Part shown: positions 8,089 to 16,475 of the stretch, piece after piece
How positions within the stretch are numbered: the first letter of the stretch is position 1
Layout of the letters: each line of letters starts with the position of its first letter
Origin: Bacteroidales bacterium
Lineage (GTDB): Bacteria > Bacteroidota > Bacteroidia > Bacteroidales > Muribaculaceae
Direction: 5' to 3'
Assembly: GCA_019415705.1 (NCBI GenBank)
Contig: DXYS01000092.1
Coordinates: 147,232-203,407, forward strand
DNA: 56,176 bases
Translations under genes and position numbers: made by a program
The notes under the pieces: generated by a model
Databases searched by the model: none
What the model was told of the DNA's origin: nothing
The model's input: the letters and a program-made list of their open reading frames with translations, nothing else

Positions 8089-9051
8089 ATGACCTTTTCA
8101 CTGCAGCCTCCGCGACGTAAGGAGGCCGTCATCTGTTGTGCGGCCCTGCTGCTGTGGCTCGGAGTCACGGCCACAGGCATCGGCTTCCGGCCCGAACACA
8201 TTTTTCTGGCCGCCGTTATTGCCGCACTCTTTTTCATCAACGGCGCGACACGTCGTCTGACCGTCGCCCTGCTGCCGTTCTTCATCTTCGGCATATCATA
8301 CGACTGGATGAACCTGCTGCCCAACTACAAGGTGAATCCCGTCGACGTGGCCGCGCTATACGGCGCCGAGAAGTCGCTATTCGGCATCACAGTTGCCGAC
8401 GGCACCATTCTGACACCCAACGAGTTCTTCGCCATCCACAGTTCGGCCCTTATGGACTTCCTCGGCGGCGTGTTCTATCTCTGCTGGGTGCCGCTGCCCG
8501 TCATCTTCGGCCTGTGGCTATACTTTACCGGCCGGCGCAATGCCTATCTGCATTTCGCCCTCGTCTTCCTCTTTGTCAATCTGCTCGGCTTCACATTTTA
8601 TTACATACACCCGGCCGCTCCGCCGTGGTATGTCGCCCTGCACGGTTTCGAGCCCGTCGTAGGCACTCCGGGCGATGTCGCCGGCCTCGCCCGTTTCGAC
8701 GAGATGACGGGCCTGACCGTCTTTCACGGCCTGTATGCGCGCAACTCCAATGTATTTGCCGCACTCCCCTCGCTCCACTCGGCCTACACGCTAGTGGCCC
8801 TGATTTATGCCCTGCGGTCACGCTCGTCGCTGACGTGGCGCATCATACTCGCCGTCGTCACAGCCGGCATATGGTTTACAGCCGTCTACACCTCCCATCA
8901 CTATATCATCGACGTGCTCGCCGGCATAGCCTGCGCCTTCGTCGGATTCCTGATTTTTGAATACGGTCTGATGAAAATACCGGCTTTTGCCCGCGTCATC
9001 TCACGTTACACCGATTACATCTCAAAGCAAACAAAAAATGAATCAAAATAA
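8089..9051 (+). CDS. PAP2/Aur1-like membrane transferase, candidate inositol phosphoceramide synthase
   Basis: The protein has 320 residues and about six membrane spans. The phosphatase-transferase motifs are present as PSLHSA near residue 226 and YTSHHYIIDVLAG near residue 265, giving the His and His/Asp of the PAP2 and Aur1 type active site on the outer face. Aur1-like enzymes move phosphoinositol from phosphatidylinositol to ceramide. In Bacteroides a relative sits in the inositol-lipid locus. The neighbouring genes make the same role likely here, producing an inositol sphingolipid. The stop overlaps the next gene by 14 bases. Confidence 0.8.
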   Translation: MTFSLQPPRRKEAVICCAALLLWLGVTATGIGFRPEHIFLAAVIAALFFINGATRRLTVALLPFFIFGISYDWMNLLPNYKVNPVDVAALYGAEKSLFGITVADGTILTPNEFFAIHSSALMDFLGGVFYLCWVPLPVIFGLWLYFTGRRNAYLHFALVFLFVNLLGFTFYYIHPAAPPWYVALHGFEPVVGTPGDVAGLARFDEMTGLTVFHGLYARNSNVFAALPSLHSAYTLVALIYALRSRSSLTWRIILAVVTAGIWFTAVYTSHHYIIDVLAGIACAFVGFLIFEYGLMKIPAFARVISRYTDYISKQTKNESK

Positions 9052-9895
9052 CATATCACAAAACGACGTTCGCCCCGACGTGCTCAACTACGATGACCTG
9101 CGCCGCCTCGTTCCCAAATTAGACGGTCACGAGAAACTGTGCAATTGGCTTCTGCACTTCCTCTCGGTCGACAAGGTCAACGCCGTCCACGCCAAATGCT
9201 GCGACACACCGGGCCCCATGTTTGTCAAGCGTCTGCTCATCGACGAGTTCCGCATACGCCTGCGCATCGACAACGAGCAAGTGCTCGACAACCTCCCCGA
9301 AGGCGCTTTCATCACCGTCTCAAACCATCCGTTCGGAGCGCTCGACGGCATCGCCCTCATCTATCTGATTTCGCAGCGGCGTCCCGAGTATAAGGTCATG
9401 GTCAACATGATACTCAACCAGATTTCGGCCATGCGACCCAACTTCATCGCCGTCGACGCGTGGGCCTCTGACGACCCCGCCAAGCGAGCTGTCTCGGTCA
9501 ACGGCATACGCACTGCCCTCCGTCAGCTCAAAGACGGTCAGCCCGTCGGATTTTTCCCGGCCGGTGCAATGAGCAAGACCACTTGGAGCCACGGTCTGCA
9601 GGACCGCCCGTGGCAGAAGTCCATACTCCAGATTATCCAGCGCGCCAAAGTTCCCGTCATCCCTATATTCTTCCACGGCTCAAACAGCTGGTGGTTCAAC
9701 TTCCTCGGCCATGCCTGCTGGCAGGCCCGCTCGCTCCGCCTCCCGGCCGAAGTCTTCCGCAAAGTCGACACAGAAATGCACATATCGGTCGGCGACCCCA
9801 TCTCGGTCGACGAGCAGGCGCTCCACAATGCCACACCCGAGGAACTCGGCGCTTTCCTGCGCGAAAAAACCTATGATTTAGCAAAACTCAAATGA
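9038..9895 (+). CDS. PlsC-type lysophospholipid/glycerol acyltransferase family protein
   Basis: The protein has 285 residues. The acyltransferase motif NHPFGALDG has His97 and Asp103; the spacing has five residues between them, as in the hemolysin/ornithine-lipid-like branch, instead of the usual four. A second motif FPAGAMSK lies near residue 170. These enzymes transfer acyl chains to a lysolipid or an amino-lipid. The start at 9038 overlaps the PAP2 gene end by 14 bases; a longer in-frame start at 8987 would overlap by 65 bases and adds a sequence without character. The end overlaps the next start (ATGA). The substrate is unknown. Confidence 0.8.
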   Translation: MNQNNISQNDVRPDVLNYDDLRRLVPKLDGHEKLCNWLLHFLSVDKVNAVHAKCCDTPGPMFVKRLLIDEFRIRLRIDNEQVLDNLPEGAFITVSNHPFGALDGIALIYLISQRRPEYKVMVNMILNQISAMRPNFIAVDAWASDDPAKRAVSVNGIRTALRQLKDGQPVGFFPAGAMSKTTWSHGLQDRPWQKSILQIIQRAKVPVIPIFFHGSNSWWFNFLGHACWQARSLRLPAEVFRKVDTEMHISVGDPISVDEQALHNATPEELGAFLREKTYDLAKLK

Positions 9896-10860
9896 GTCAG
9901 ACACAACGCGTCAAATCATCAAACTCACGGCGCAGCTACTTAGGCTCGCTCAAATCTCTTGACACCGAGGAGAGCATCGACCTCGCCTTCTACCGTCCCG
10001 TCGGATATGCGTGGGCCCGCTTAGCCGAAAGGCTCGGCGTGACACCCAACGTCATCACCGTAGCCTCGATTTTTCTCGGCATCGGCGCCGGCATCGCCTT
10101 CTATCCCGACAAACTGTGGATTAACATCATCGGCATGCTGCTGCTCGTCTGGGCAAACTCGTTTGACAGCGCCGACGGACAGCTCGCACGCATGACCGGC
10201 CAGTACTCGCGCCTCGGCCGCATACTCGACGGCGTCAGCGGCGATATCTGGTTTATCACAATATATATCGCCATCTGCTTGCGCGAAAACCATTACGGCA
10301 CCTATTTCTCGGAGCATCCGTGGCTGATCTGGGTCATCGCCGCCGTTGCCGGCTACTGCCACGCCCGTCAGGCTGCCATGGCCGATTACTACCGCCAGTT
10401 CCACCTCTACTTCCTCAAGGGCGCCGAAGGCAGCGAGTTAGACACAGCCGCATCGGTGCGCGACCGCCGCGCCGGACTCAGCCGGCGCGATAATTTCATG
10501 CAGCGTGTCATCCTCGCCTTCTACATGTCATACACAGCCGGACAGGAGGCTGCCACGCCCGCTATGCAGGCCCTGCGCGACGAACTCGCCCGACGCTTTC
10601 CCGACGGCAATATCCCGGCCGCGTTCCGCAGCGACTTCCGCCGTCAATCGCTGCCGCTGATGAAGTACACCAACATCCTGACCTTCAACTGGCGCACGAT
10701 TGCCCTGTTCGCCTCACTGTTCGCCGGACAACCGTGGCTCTACTTCGTCTTCGAACTGACCGTGCTCAACATACTCCTTATATATATGGTCATCCGCCAC
10801 GAACGCATGTGCCGCCGGCTGACCGCCGAACTTCGCCAAGGTCGTTATGAACAATCCTGA
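9892..10860 (+). CDS. Second CDP-alcohol phosphatidyltransferase
   Basis: The protein has 322 residues, larger than the enzyme at 7375. The motif runs Asp92, Asp95-Gly96, Arg100, Gly109, Asp113, but the last Asp is at 118, so the final spacing is four residues (D-GVSG-D) instead of the standard three. The C-terminal part holds further membrane segments and a polar insertion from about residue 170 to 240. Its alcohol substrate is not evident. It overlaps the acyltransferase by four bases and the HAD gene by 14, so the three are translated together. It may make a different head group from the first enzyme, or use a different lipid donor. Confidence 0.8.
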   Translation: MSQTQRVKSSNSRRSYLGSLKSLDTEESIDLAFYRPVGYAWARLAERLGVTPNVITVASIFLGIGAGIAFYPDKLWINIIGMLLLVWANSFDSADGQLARMTGQYSRLGRILDGVSGDIWFITIYIAICLRENHYGTYFSEHPWLIWVIAAVAGYCHARQAAMADYYRQFHLYFLKGAEGSELDTAASVRDRRAGLSRRDNFMQRVILAFYMSYTAGQEAATPAMQALRDELARRFPDGNIPAAFRSDFRRQSLPLMKYTNILTFNWRTIALFASLFAGQPWLYFVFELTVLNILLIYMVIRHERMCRRLTAELRQGRYEQS

Positions 10861-11572
10861 TTTCAAAGGCGTCAGAGGTCTTATCTTTGACTACGGAGGC
10901 ACCATCGACAGCCGTTCGGAGCACTGGAGCCGGATTATCGCCCGCGCCTATGCCGCAGACGGCGTGACACTCGACGACGCCACACTCCGCGACGCCTATG
11001 TCTTCGGTGAGCGACGTCTCGCCGCCGAACGCCTTGTGCTGCCCGGCGATAACTTCCGCCGGCTGATGTATGTAAAGGCTCTCGCCGAAATCGACCGTCT
11101 CGTGCAGCTCGACGCCCTCGCACCCGCGACTGATGCCGATCGCCTCGCCTCATCAGTCGCCGATTACTGCTACGAACACGCACGCCGCTGCATCGACTCC
11201 GCCCGTGCGGCTGTCGGGCGACTCGCCGACGCGTTCCCCTCCGTGCTCGTCAGCAATTTTTACGGCAACATCGACACGGTCCTGTGCGACTTCGGTGTGC
11301 GCCACATGTTCCGCGGCATTATCGAAAGCTCGGTCGTCGGCGTGCGCAAACCCGACCCGCGCATCTTCATGCTCGGCGCCGTCGCCCTCGGGCTGCAACC
11401 CGCTGAGGTCATGGTCATCGGCGACAGCCTGACCAAAGACATCCTGCCTGCCGAGTCGGCCGGATTCCGCACGGCTTGGATTAAAGGCCCGGGCTGGTCT
11501 GCAGAGGAGGACAATGCCTCACATCCCTCACAGACGGCATCACTCGAGGCTCTCGCAAAAGCCATATTTTAA
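10847..11572 (+). CDS. HAD-superfamily protein with altered motif I
   Basis: The protein has 241 residues with a HAD fold: motif I is FDYGGTIDS (14-22), a VSNFYGN segment stands for motif II, GVRKPDP carries the motif III Lys, and VIGDSLTKDI carries the motif IV Asp. Standard HAD phosphatases have DxDxT in motif I. Here the nucleophile Asp15 is kept but the second Asp, the acid/base, is Gly17. Activity as an ordinary phosphatase is therefore uncertain. It overlaps the preceding CDP-alcohol transferase by 14 bases and is the last gene of this run, which suggests a role in removing phosphate from that enzyme's product or substrate. Confidence 0.8.
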   Translation: MNNPDFKGVRGLIFDYGGTIDSRSEHWSRIIARAYAADGVTLDDATLRDAYVFGERRLAAERLVLPGDNFRRLMYVKALAEIDRLVQLDALAPATDADRLASSVADYCYEHARRCIDSARAAVGRLADAFPSVLVSNFYGNIDTVLCDFGVRHMFRGIIESSVVGVRKPDPRIFMLGAVALGLQPAEVMVIGDSLTKDILPAESAGFRTAWIKGPGWSAEEDNASHPSQTASLEALAKAIF

Positions 11573-11682
11573 TCTGTTAACACTATATAGCCATTTTAGG
11601 GCTGAATTTATAGATAATTCACCATTTGGGTGTGTATTTAACATAATATTGCGATTTTTTTGCGTCTTTTCACAGAATTTCC

Positions 11683-11713
11683 TTTTGCGATTTCAAAACT
11701 ATGTGTACCTTTA
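11683..11713 (+). promoter_or_regulatory. Promoter of the inositol-phosphate synthase gene
   Basis: A -33 TTTTG (11683-11687) and a -7 TACCTTTA (11706-11713) are 18 bases apart. The implied leader to the ATG at 11826 is about 100 bases. The whole gap 11573-11825 is AT-rich and otherwise holds nothing recognisable. Confidence 0.5.
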
Positions 11714-11825
11714 CGCGCTGATTTAGTCACGCATCCTCCTTGCCGCGACCATACACCGGTCAGACAAGGAGCGTAATTTGAAAACAACATATTGAAATAA
11801 CCTCTCAATCAAAACATTTTTGACA

Positions 11826-13133
11826 ATGAGCAAAAGCAACGTTAAGCCCGCAAACGGCAAACTCGGTGTTATGGTTGTCGGCCTCGGAGCCGTGACAACT
11901 ACATTTATGACAGGTGTGCTTATGACCCGCAAAGGTCTCGCAAAACCCGTCGGTTCGATGACACAATATGACAAAATCCGTGTCAGCGACGGCAAAGAAA
12001 CAAAATATCTCAAATACAACGAAATCGTGCCCATCGCCGACCTCAAGGACATCGTCTTCGGCGCTTGGGACGTTTATCCCGCAAACGCTTACGAGTCGGC
12101 CATCAACGCTGAGGTCCTCAAAGAAAAGGACATCAACCCCGTTAAGGACGAGCTCATCGCCATCAAGCCCCTCAAAGCAGCTTTTGACCACAACTACGCA
12201 AAACGCCTCGACGGCGACAACGTAAAAGTCTGCAAAGACCGCTGGGACATGACAGAGCAGATTCGCGAAGACATCCGTAACTTCAAGAAAGAGACAGGCG
12301 TCGACCGCGTTGTCGTGCTCTGGGCCGCTTCTACCGAAGTTTACGTACCCGTTGACGAGAAAGTTCACGGCTCACTTGCCGCCCTCGAGGCCGCTATGAA
12401 AGCCGACGACAAAGAGCACATCGCCCCCTCTATGTGCTACGCTTACGCCGCACTCTCTGAGGGCGCACCCTTCATCATGGGCGCTCCCAACACCACCGTT
12501 GACATCCCCGCCATGTGGGAACTCAGCGAGAAAACAGGCATGCCTATCGCCGGCAAGGACTTCAAGACAGGCCAGACCCTCGTTAAATCAGGCTTCGCCC
12601 CCATCATCGGCACACGTTGCCTCGGCCTCTCAGGCTGGTTCTCGACCAACATCCTCGGCAACCGCGACGGCCTTGTGCTCGACGAGCCCGCTAACTTCCG
12701 CACAAAAGAGGTCAGCAAGCTCTCTACACTCGAGTCTATCCTCGTGCCCGAAGAGCAGCCCGACCTTTACACCGACTACTTCCACAAAGTACGTATCAAC
12801 TACTATCCCCCGCGCAACGACAACAAAGAAGGCTGGGACAACATCGACATCTTCGGCTGGATGGGCTATCCCATGCAGATCAAGATCAACTTCCTCTGCC
12901 GCGACTCTATCCTCGCTGCTCCCCTCTGCCTCGACCTCGTGTTGCTGAGCGACCTCGCAGCCCGTGCCGGACGCTACGGCATCCAGCGCTTCCTGAGCTT
13001 CTTCCTCAAGAGCCCGATGCACGACTACACCAAAGGCGAAGTGCCTGTCAACCACCTCTTCCAGCAGTATGTCATGCTCAAGAACGCCATCCGCGAGATG
13101 GGCGGCTACGAGGCAGACGAGAAGATTGACTAA
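11826..13133 (+). CDS. Myo-inositol-1-phosphate synthase
   Basis: The enzyme (435 residues) converts glucose 6-phosphate to inositol 3-phosphate using NAD. The NAD-binding loop VVGLGAVTTTF is near residue 20. Family-typical segments VVLWAASTEVY, FIMGAPNTTVDIP, KTGQTLVKSG and GNRDG follow, and the length fits the bacterial/eukaryotic-like form. Its position just downstream of the lipid operon on the same strand marks the locus as an inositol-lipid pathway. Translation is placed at the ATG at 11826; a TTG two codons upstream is less likely. It has its own promoter upstream and a strong terminator downstream, so it is probably a separate transcript. Confidence 0.95.
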   Translation: MSKSNVKPANGKLGVMVVGLGAVTTTFMTGVLMTRKGLAKPVGSMTQYDKIRVSDGKETKYLKYNEIVPIADLKDIVFGAWDVYPANAYESAINAEVLKEKDINPVKDELIAIKPLKAAFDHNYAKRLDGDNVKVCKDRWDMTEQIREDIRNFKKETGVDRVVVLWAASTEVYVPVDEKVHGSLAALEAAMKADDKEHIAPSMCYAYAALSEGAPFIMGAPNTTVDIPAMWELSEKTGMPIAGKDFKTGQTLVKSGFAPIIGTRCLGLSGWFSTNILGNRDGLVLDEPANFRTKEVSKLSTLESILVPEEQPDLYTDYFHKVRINYYPPRNDNKEGWDNIDIFGWMGYPMQIKINFLCRDSILAAPLCLDLVLLSDLAARAGRYGIQRFLSFFLKSPMHDYTKGEVPVNHLFQQYVMLKNAIREMGGYEADEKID

Positions 13134-13185
13134 TCAGCTTCACTGACACAACACACCTCCGCTCATAACCGAATCACATACTTCC

Positions 13186-13223
13186 GCGGCCCGACGCACC
13201 CATATGCGCCGGGCCGCTTTTTT
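13186..13223 (+). terminator. Rho-independent terminator after inositol-phosphate synthase
   Basis: Arms GCGGCCCG (13186-13193) and CGGGCCGC (13210-13217) pair perfectly, with inner pairing CGCA/TGCG, followed by TTTTTT. Confidence 0.93.
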
Positions 13224-13255
13224 ATTCAAAATTAAAATTACTTCCAATTAATATG

Positions 13256-13263
13256 TATCTTTG
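13256..13263 (+). promoter_or_regulatory. -7 element that decides the start of the next gene
   Basis: TATCTTTG lies downstream of an in-frame ATG at 13253, which therefore cannot be the start; the next ATG at 13283 fits. Confidence 0.65.
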
Positions 13264-13282
13264 CAGCAAGACAAACACAAGA

Positions 13283-14965
13283 ATGAACCAGCTACAACTA
13301 TACATATCAAAAGCCGGGCGCTCATACCGCCGTCTCACAGAGATAAACCCCACTGAAGACGTGCGCCGGCGGCTGCGTGACTTCAGCCCCGCCTTAGCCG
13401 CCCTCAGCTATGATTCGGATGAAAAACACATAATATATGCCCTCAGCTATATTGACGAAGGCATACTCCTGCGCATAATACGCACCATCCCTCCGCAGGC
13501 GCCGCATCACCTCGAGGCAACACTGTTCATAGCCAACGGCCTCGACATCAACGCCGACGAGCTCGACGAAGTCGTAGGCCACATCTCACAGATGGTGCTC
13601 GCCTCACAGATAACCGAGGACGATATGGACAGCCTCCATCGCCTGATGGCACGCACCTACGGCTACGACTCCGACGCTCCGAACATCCTTCCCTCGGCCT
13701 TACAGCCCGCTTCACCGGCCGCGCTGCAGTATGGCGGCGACTCGGGTCTGACGCGCGCCGATCTCTGGGTCGACCCCTATCAACCCGACTGGACAGCATA
13801 CTCAGCCGCAATAATCACATCGGCCGACGACAAAATAACCTGCAAATGTCCCGAAGCTCCACAGCCGCTTGCGACATACACACTCCTACCCCCGAAAAAA
13901 TCCAAAGACGGATTCACGCCCCATATATTCCGACGTCCTTTTGACAGACCCTTCCGTGTCACGGCAAACCAAAGCGTCGACATCGTCTGGAAAATGTCGG
14001 GATTTGAAGACATAGCCGAACATGTCAGCGTCACACACGACCGTATGCGCTGCCCGACGCCCGAGACTAACGTCTCCCACAAATCCATCTCGCCCGCGTT
14101 TTTCCTCATAACTTCCAGAGAGAACGACGAGCCGCTTTTAGACTGCCACATAACAGTCAACGACATCGAGATAGACCGCGCACGCTCATTCAGCGAGCGC
14201 GAACTCGCTTCGGCGCACGTGCGCGTCGAGCATCCCGACCACATAACTTTCGACAGCCGTCTTGACCTCGCATCGCCGGCTCAAGTCAATATAAAACTGC
14301 AGAAACACAACCTCCGTTACTGTTTCTCGCTGCCGATGCAGACTCCCGAGGGACGCGGCAAAGTAGAGTTTGAAATACTTACCTCATCAGAGATAAAAGC
14401 CTCGCCCATCGAAGGTTATATCGCAACCGGCCATATCAGCGAAGGCGATGCACACGTCAACCCCCTGCGCCGCTCTGACACCGGAGCATGGCTCAACAAC
14501 CGGCGCCAGTGGATTTTCGCACTCGCCGGATTGGCCGTGGGCATCATCCTCTCGGCCTGCGTGATGATGCTCTTCGGTGACTCCGAGCCCGCGCCGGCCG
14601 CCAACACCGAGACCCTCGTAACAGACTCTGCCGGCAATGTCGAGACCCGCGTTTCACCCGTCTCCGACGAAGCCATAGCCTATCTCGACAACGCACGCAT
14701 CTGGGACCGCTCCAAGATGGAAGCCTTAGCCGGATTGGAAGGTCTGTTTGACCAACTCAACAATTACGAATTTTCCGCTATCATCAAACGCGCGGACTCT
14801 CTCGCCAAATCAAAGAATTTTGCGAAAGTCGCGGCTGCGGCACGCAATGCCGTCGACAAGAAGAAGGATCCGCGACGCTCGGCCGAGGAACACAACCCGG
14901 CCTACAACAAGCCCGGCGACGAGAAAATCACTTGGCTTGCATATACTTACTGGATTGATCCGTAG
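13283..14965 (+). CDS. Unrecognised single-pass membrane protein
   Basis: The protein has 560 residues. I do not recognise the family. The first 400 residues are mixed alpha/beta without a signal peptide. A single hydrophobic segment (IFALAGLAVGIILSACVMMLF) lies near 408-430, followed by about 130 residues that begin acidic and end in a helical, Lys-rich region. The topology is likely N-terminus in the cytoplasm and C-terminus in the periplasm. It is followed 50 bases later by riboflavin synthase and may share its transcript. The start is set by the -7 element at 13256. Confidence 0.75.
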   Translation: MNQLQLYISKAGRSYRRLTEINPTEDVRRRLRDFSPALAALSYDSDEKHIIYALSYIDEGILLRIIRTIPPQAPHHLEATLFIANGLDINADELDEVVGHISQMVLASQITEDDMDSLHRLMARTYGYDSDAPNILPSALQPASPAALQYGGDSGLTRADLWVDPYQPDWTAYSAAIITSADDKITCKCPEAPQPLATYTLLPPKKSKDGFTPHIFRRPFDRPFRVTANQSVDIVWKMSGFEDIAEHVSVTHDRMRCPTPETNVSHKSISPAFFLITSRENDEPLLDCHITVNDIEIDRARSFSERELASAHVRVEHPDHITFDSRLDLASPAQVNIKLQKHNLRYCFSLPMQTPEGRGKVEFEILTSSEIKASPIEGYIATGHISEGDAHVNPLRRSDTGAWLNNRRQWIFALAGLAVGIILSACVMMLFGDSEPAPAANTETLVTDSAGNVETRVSPVSDEAIAYLDNARIWDRSKMEALAGLEGLFDQLNNYEFSAIIKRADSLAKSKNFAKVAAAARNAVDKKKDPRRSAEEHNPAYNKPGDEKITWLAYTYWIDP

Positions 14966-15015
14966 ACCACTGACGGTAACGGGCAACCGATGTCAAATCT
15001 AACAGCAAAACAAAC

Positions 15016-15627
15016 ATGTTCTCAGGTATCGTAGAAGAAGCCGCCACCGTCGTCGACGTCACACGCCACGACGCCAATATCAACCTCCGCGTCCGCTGCT
15101 CGTTTGCCGACGAGCTGTGCATCGACCAATCAGTCGCCCACAACGGCGTCTGCCTCACGGTAATAGCCATTCATCCAGACTCAACCTACGAGGTCACCGC
15201 CATACGCGAGACCCTCGAACGCTCAAACCTCGGCGACCTGCGCCCCGGCGATCTTGTCAACCTCGAGCGTTCCATGATGATGAACGGGCGCTTGGACGGC
15301 CACATCGTGCAGGGCCACGTCGACTGCACGGCGGTCTGCACCGAGGTCACCGATGCCGACGGCTCGACATACTTCAAATTTGACTATGAAGTCTCACCCG
15401 AACTCATTGCCAAAGGCTACATGACTGTCGAGAAAGGCTCCGTGACAGTCAACGGTGTCAGCCTGACAGTCTGCGACAGCGAGCGTCAGTCATTCCGTGT
15501 GGCCATTATACCCTACACACGCTCACACACCAACTTCTCGCAGATTAAGGTCGGCTCGCGCGTAAACCTCGAGTTTGACATTGTCGGCAAATATCTCGCC
15601 CGGCTCGCCGAGCTCAAAGAGGCCTGA
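15016..15627 (+). CDS. ribE: Riboflavin synthase, alpha chain
   Basis: This enzyme makes riboflavin from two molecules of 6,7-dimethyl-8-ribityllumazine. The protein has 203 residues and the usual tandem lumazine-binding repeats. The N-terminus MFSGIVEE is diagnostic, and the pairs NGVCLTV / NGVSLTV and LDGHIVQGHVD show the duplication. The stop overlaps the ATG of tcdA (TGATG), so the two are translationally coupled. Confidence 0.97.
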   Translation: MFSGIVEEAATVVDVTRHDANINLRVRCSFADELCIDQSVAHNGVCLTVIAIHPDSTYEVTAIRETLERSNLGDLRPGDLVNLERSMMMNGRLDGHIVQGHVDCTAVCTEVTDADGSTYFKFDYEVSPELIAKGYMTVEKGSVTVNGVSLTVCDSERQSFRVAIIPYTRSHTNFSQIKVGSRVNLEFDIVGKYLARLAELKEA

Positions 15628-16388
15628 TGGGATTGGCTGAACGGCTCGGGCGCACACGTCTCGCCGCCGGCGACGATATGATGGAACGCCTCGGCGACTG
15701 CCGCGTCATAATCTTCGGTGTCGGGGGCGTCGGTTCATGGGCTGCCGAATCGCTTGTGCGCAGCGGTGTCGGCCGCCTGACAATCGTCGACAGCGACCTT
15801 GTGGCCGAGAGCAATATCAACCGCCAGCTCATGGCCACCACGTCGACCGTAGGCCGCCCCAAGGTCGAGGTCCTCGCCGCGCGCCTGCGCGACATCAACC
15901 CCGACATCGACCTCACGGCTCTGCAGCAGGTCTACGACAGCTCGACAGCCGACTCGTTTGACCTCGGCTCCTACGACTATGTCATTGATGCCATCGACTC
16001 CTTAGAGTGCAAGGCTCTGCTGATTACGCGCGCCTTGGAGTACCGCCGGACTACACTCTTCTCGTCGATGGGCGCGGCGCTCAAGCTGACCGTCACCGAC
16101 ATCGCCGTGGCCGACTTCGCCAAGGTCGAGGGCTGCCCGCTCGCTCGCGCCCTGCGCCGCAAGTTCCGTGCATCGGGCGGCATGCCACGTCGCAAATTTC
16201 TATGTGTCTACAGCCCCGAGCGACTCTCAAACCGGGCGAGCGCACCATCAGACGCTCCGGCCGAGCAGGGCGACACATGGTCGGCCCGCAAAGCCGCTGT
16301 CAACGGCACCTTCGCACCGGCCGTAGCCGCCTTCGGCCTGACACTCGCCTCACTCGTCCTCAAAGACATATACACCAAAACGTCATAA
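15627..16388 (+). CDS. tcdA: tRNA threonylcarbamoyladenosine dehydratase TcdA (ThiF/E1-like)
   Basis: This E1-like enzyme uses ATP to cyclise threonylcarbamoyladenosine at position 37 of tRNA. The protein has 253 residues. The nucleotide-binding loop GVGGVGSWAAE is near residue 32, followed by VDSDLVAESNINRQ and a later DAIDSLECKALLI. The sequence SARKAAVNGTFAPAVAAFG near the end is also typical. It overlaps ribE by one base. The last 138 bases of the gene and its flank (16256-16393) are repeated at 17331-17468 with about 95 percent identity. Confidence 0.93.
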   Translation: MGLAERLGRTRLAAGDDMMERLGDCRVIIFGVGGVGSWAAESLVRSGVGRLTIVDSDLVAESNINRQLMATTSTVGRPKVEVLAARLRDINPDIDLTALQQVYDSSTADSFDLGSYDYVIDAIDSLECKALLITRALEYRRTTLFSSMGAALKLTVTDIAVADFAKVEGCPLARALRRKFRASGGMPRRKFLCVYSPERLSNRASAPSDAPAEQGDTWSARKAAVNGTFAPAVAAFGLTLASLVLKDIYTKTS

Positions 16389-16401
16389 ACTCCACCGTCG
16401 T

Positions 16402-16433
16402 TTTGTATATTGACACGAAAAAGACTAATTTTG
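16402..16433 (+). promoter_or_regulatory. Promoter of the zinc-ribbon gene
   Basis: A -33 TTTG (16402-16405) and a -7 TAATTTTG (16426-16433) are separated by 20 bases, an excellent match to the Bacteroidetes pattern. Confidence 0.8.
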
Positions 16434-16475
16434 TCAACAAACGCACATATAAAAGAAATATAACAGGAAACGAAC

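Noticed and set aside
11514..11726. Frame of 70 codons in the gap before inositol-phosphate synthase
   Set aside because: It spans the end of the HAD gene and the promoter of the next gene; residues look random.
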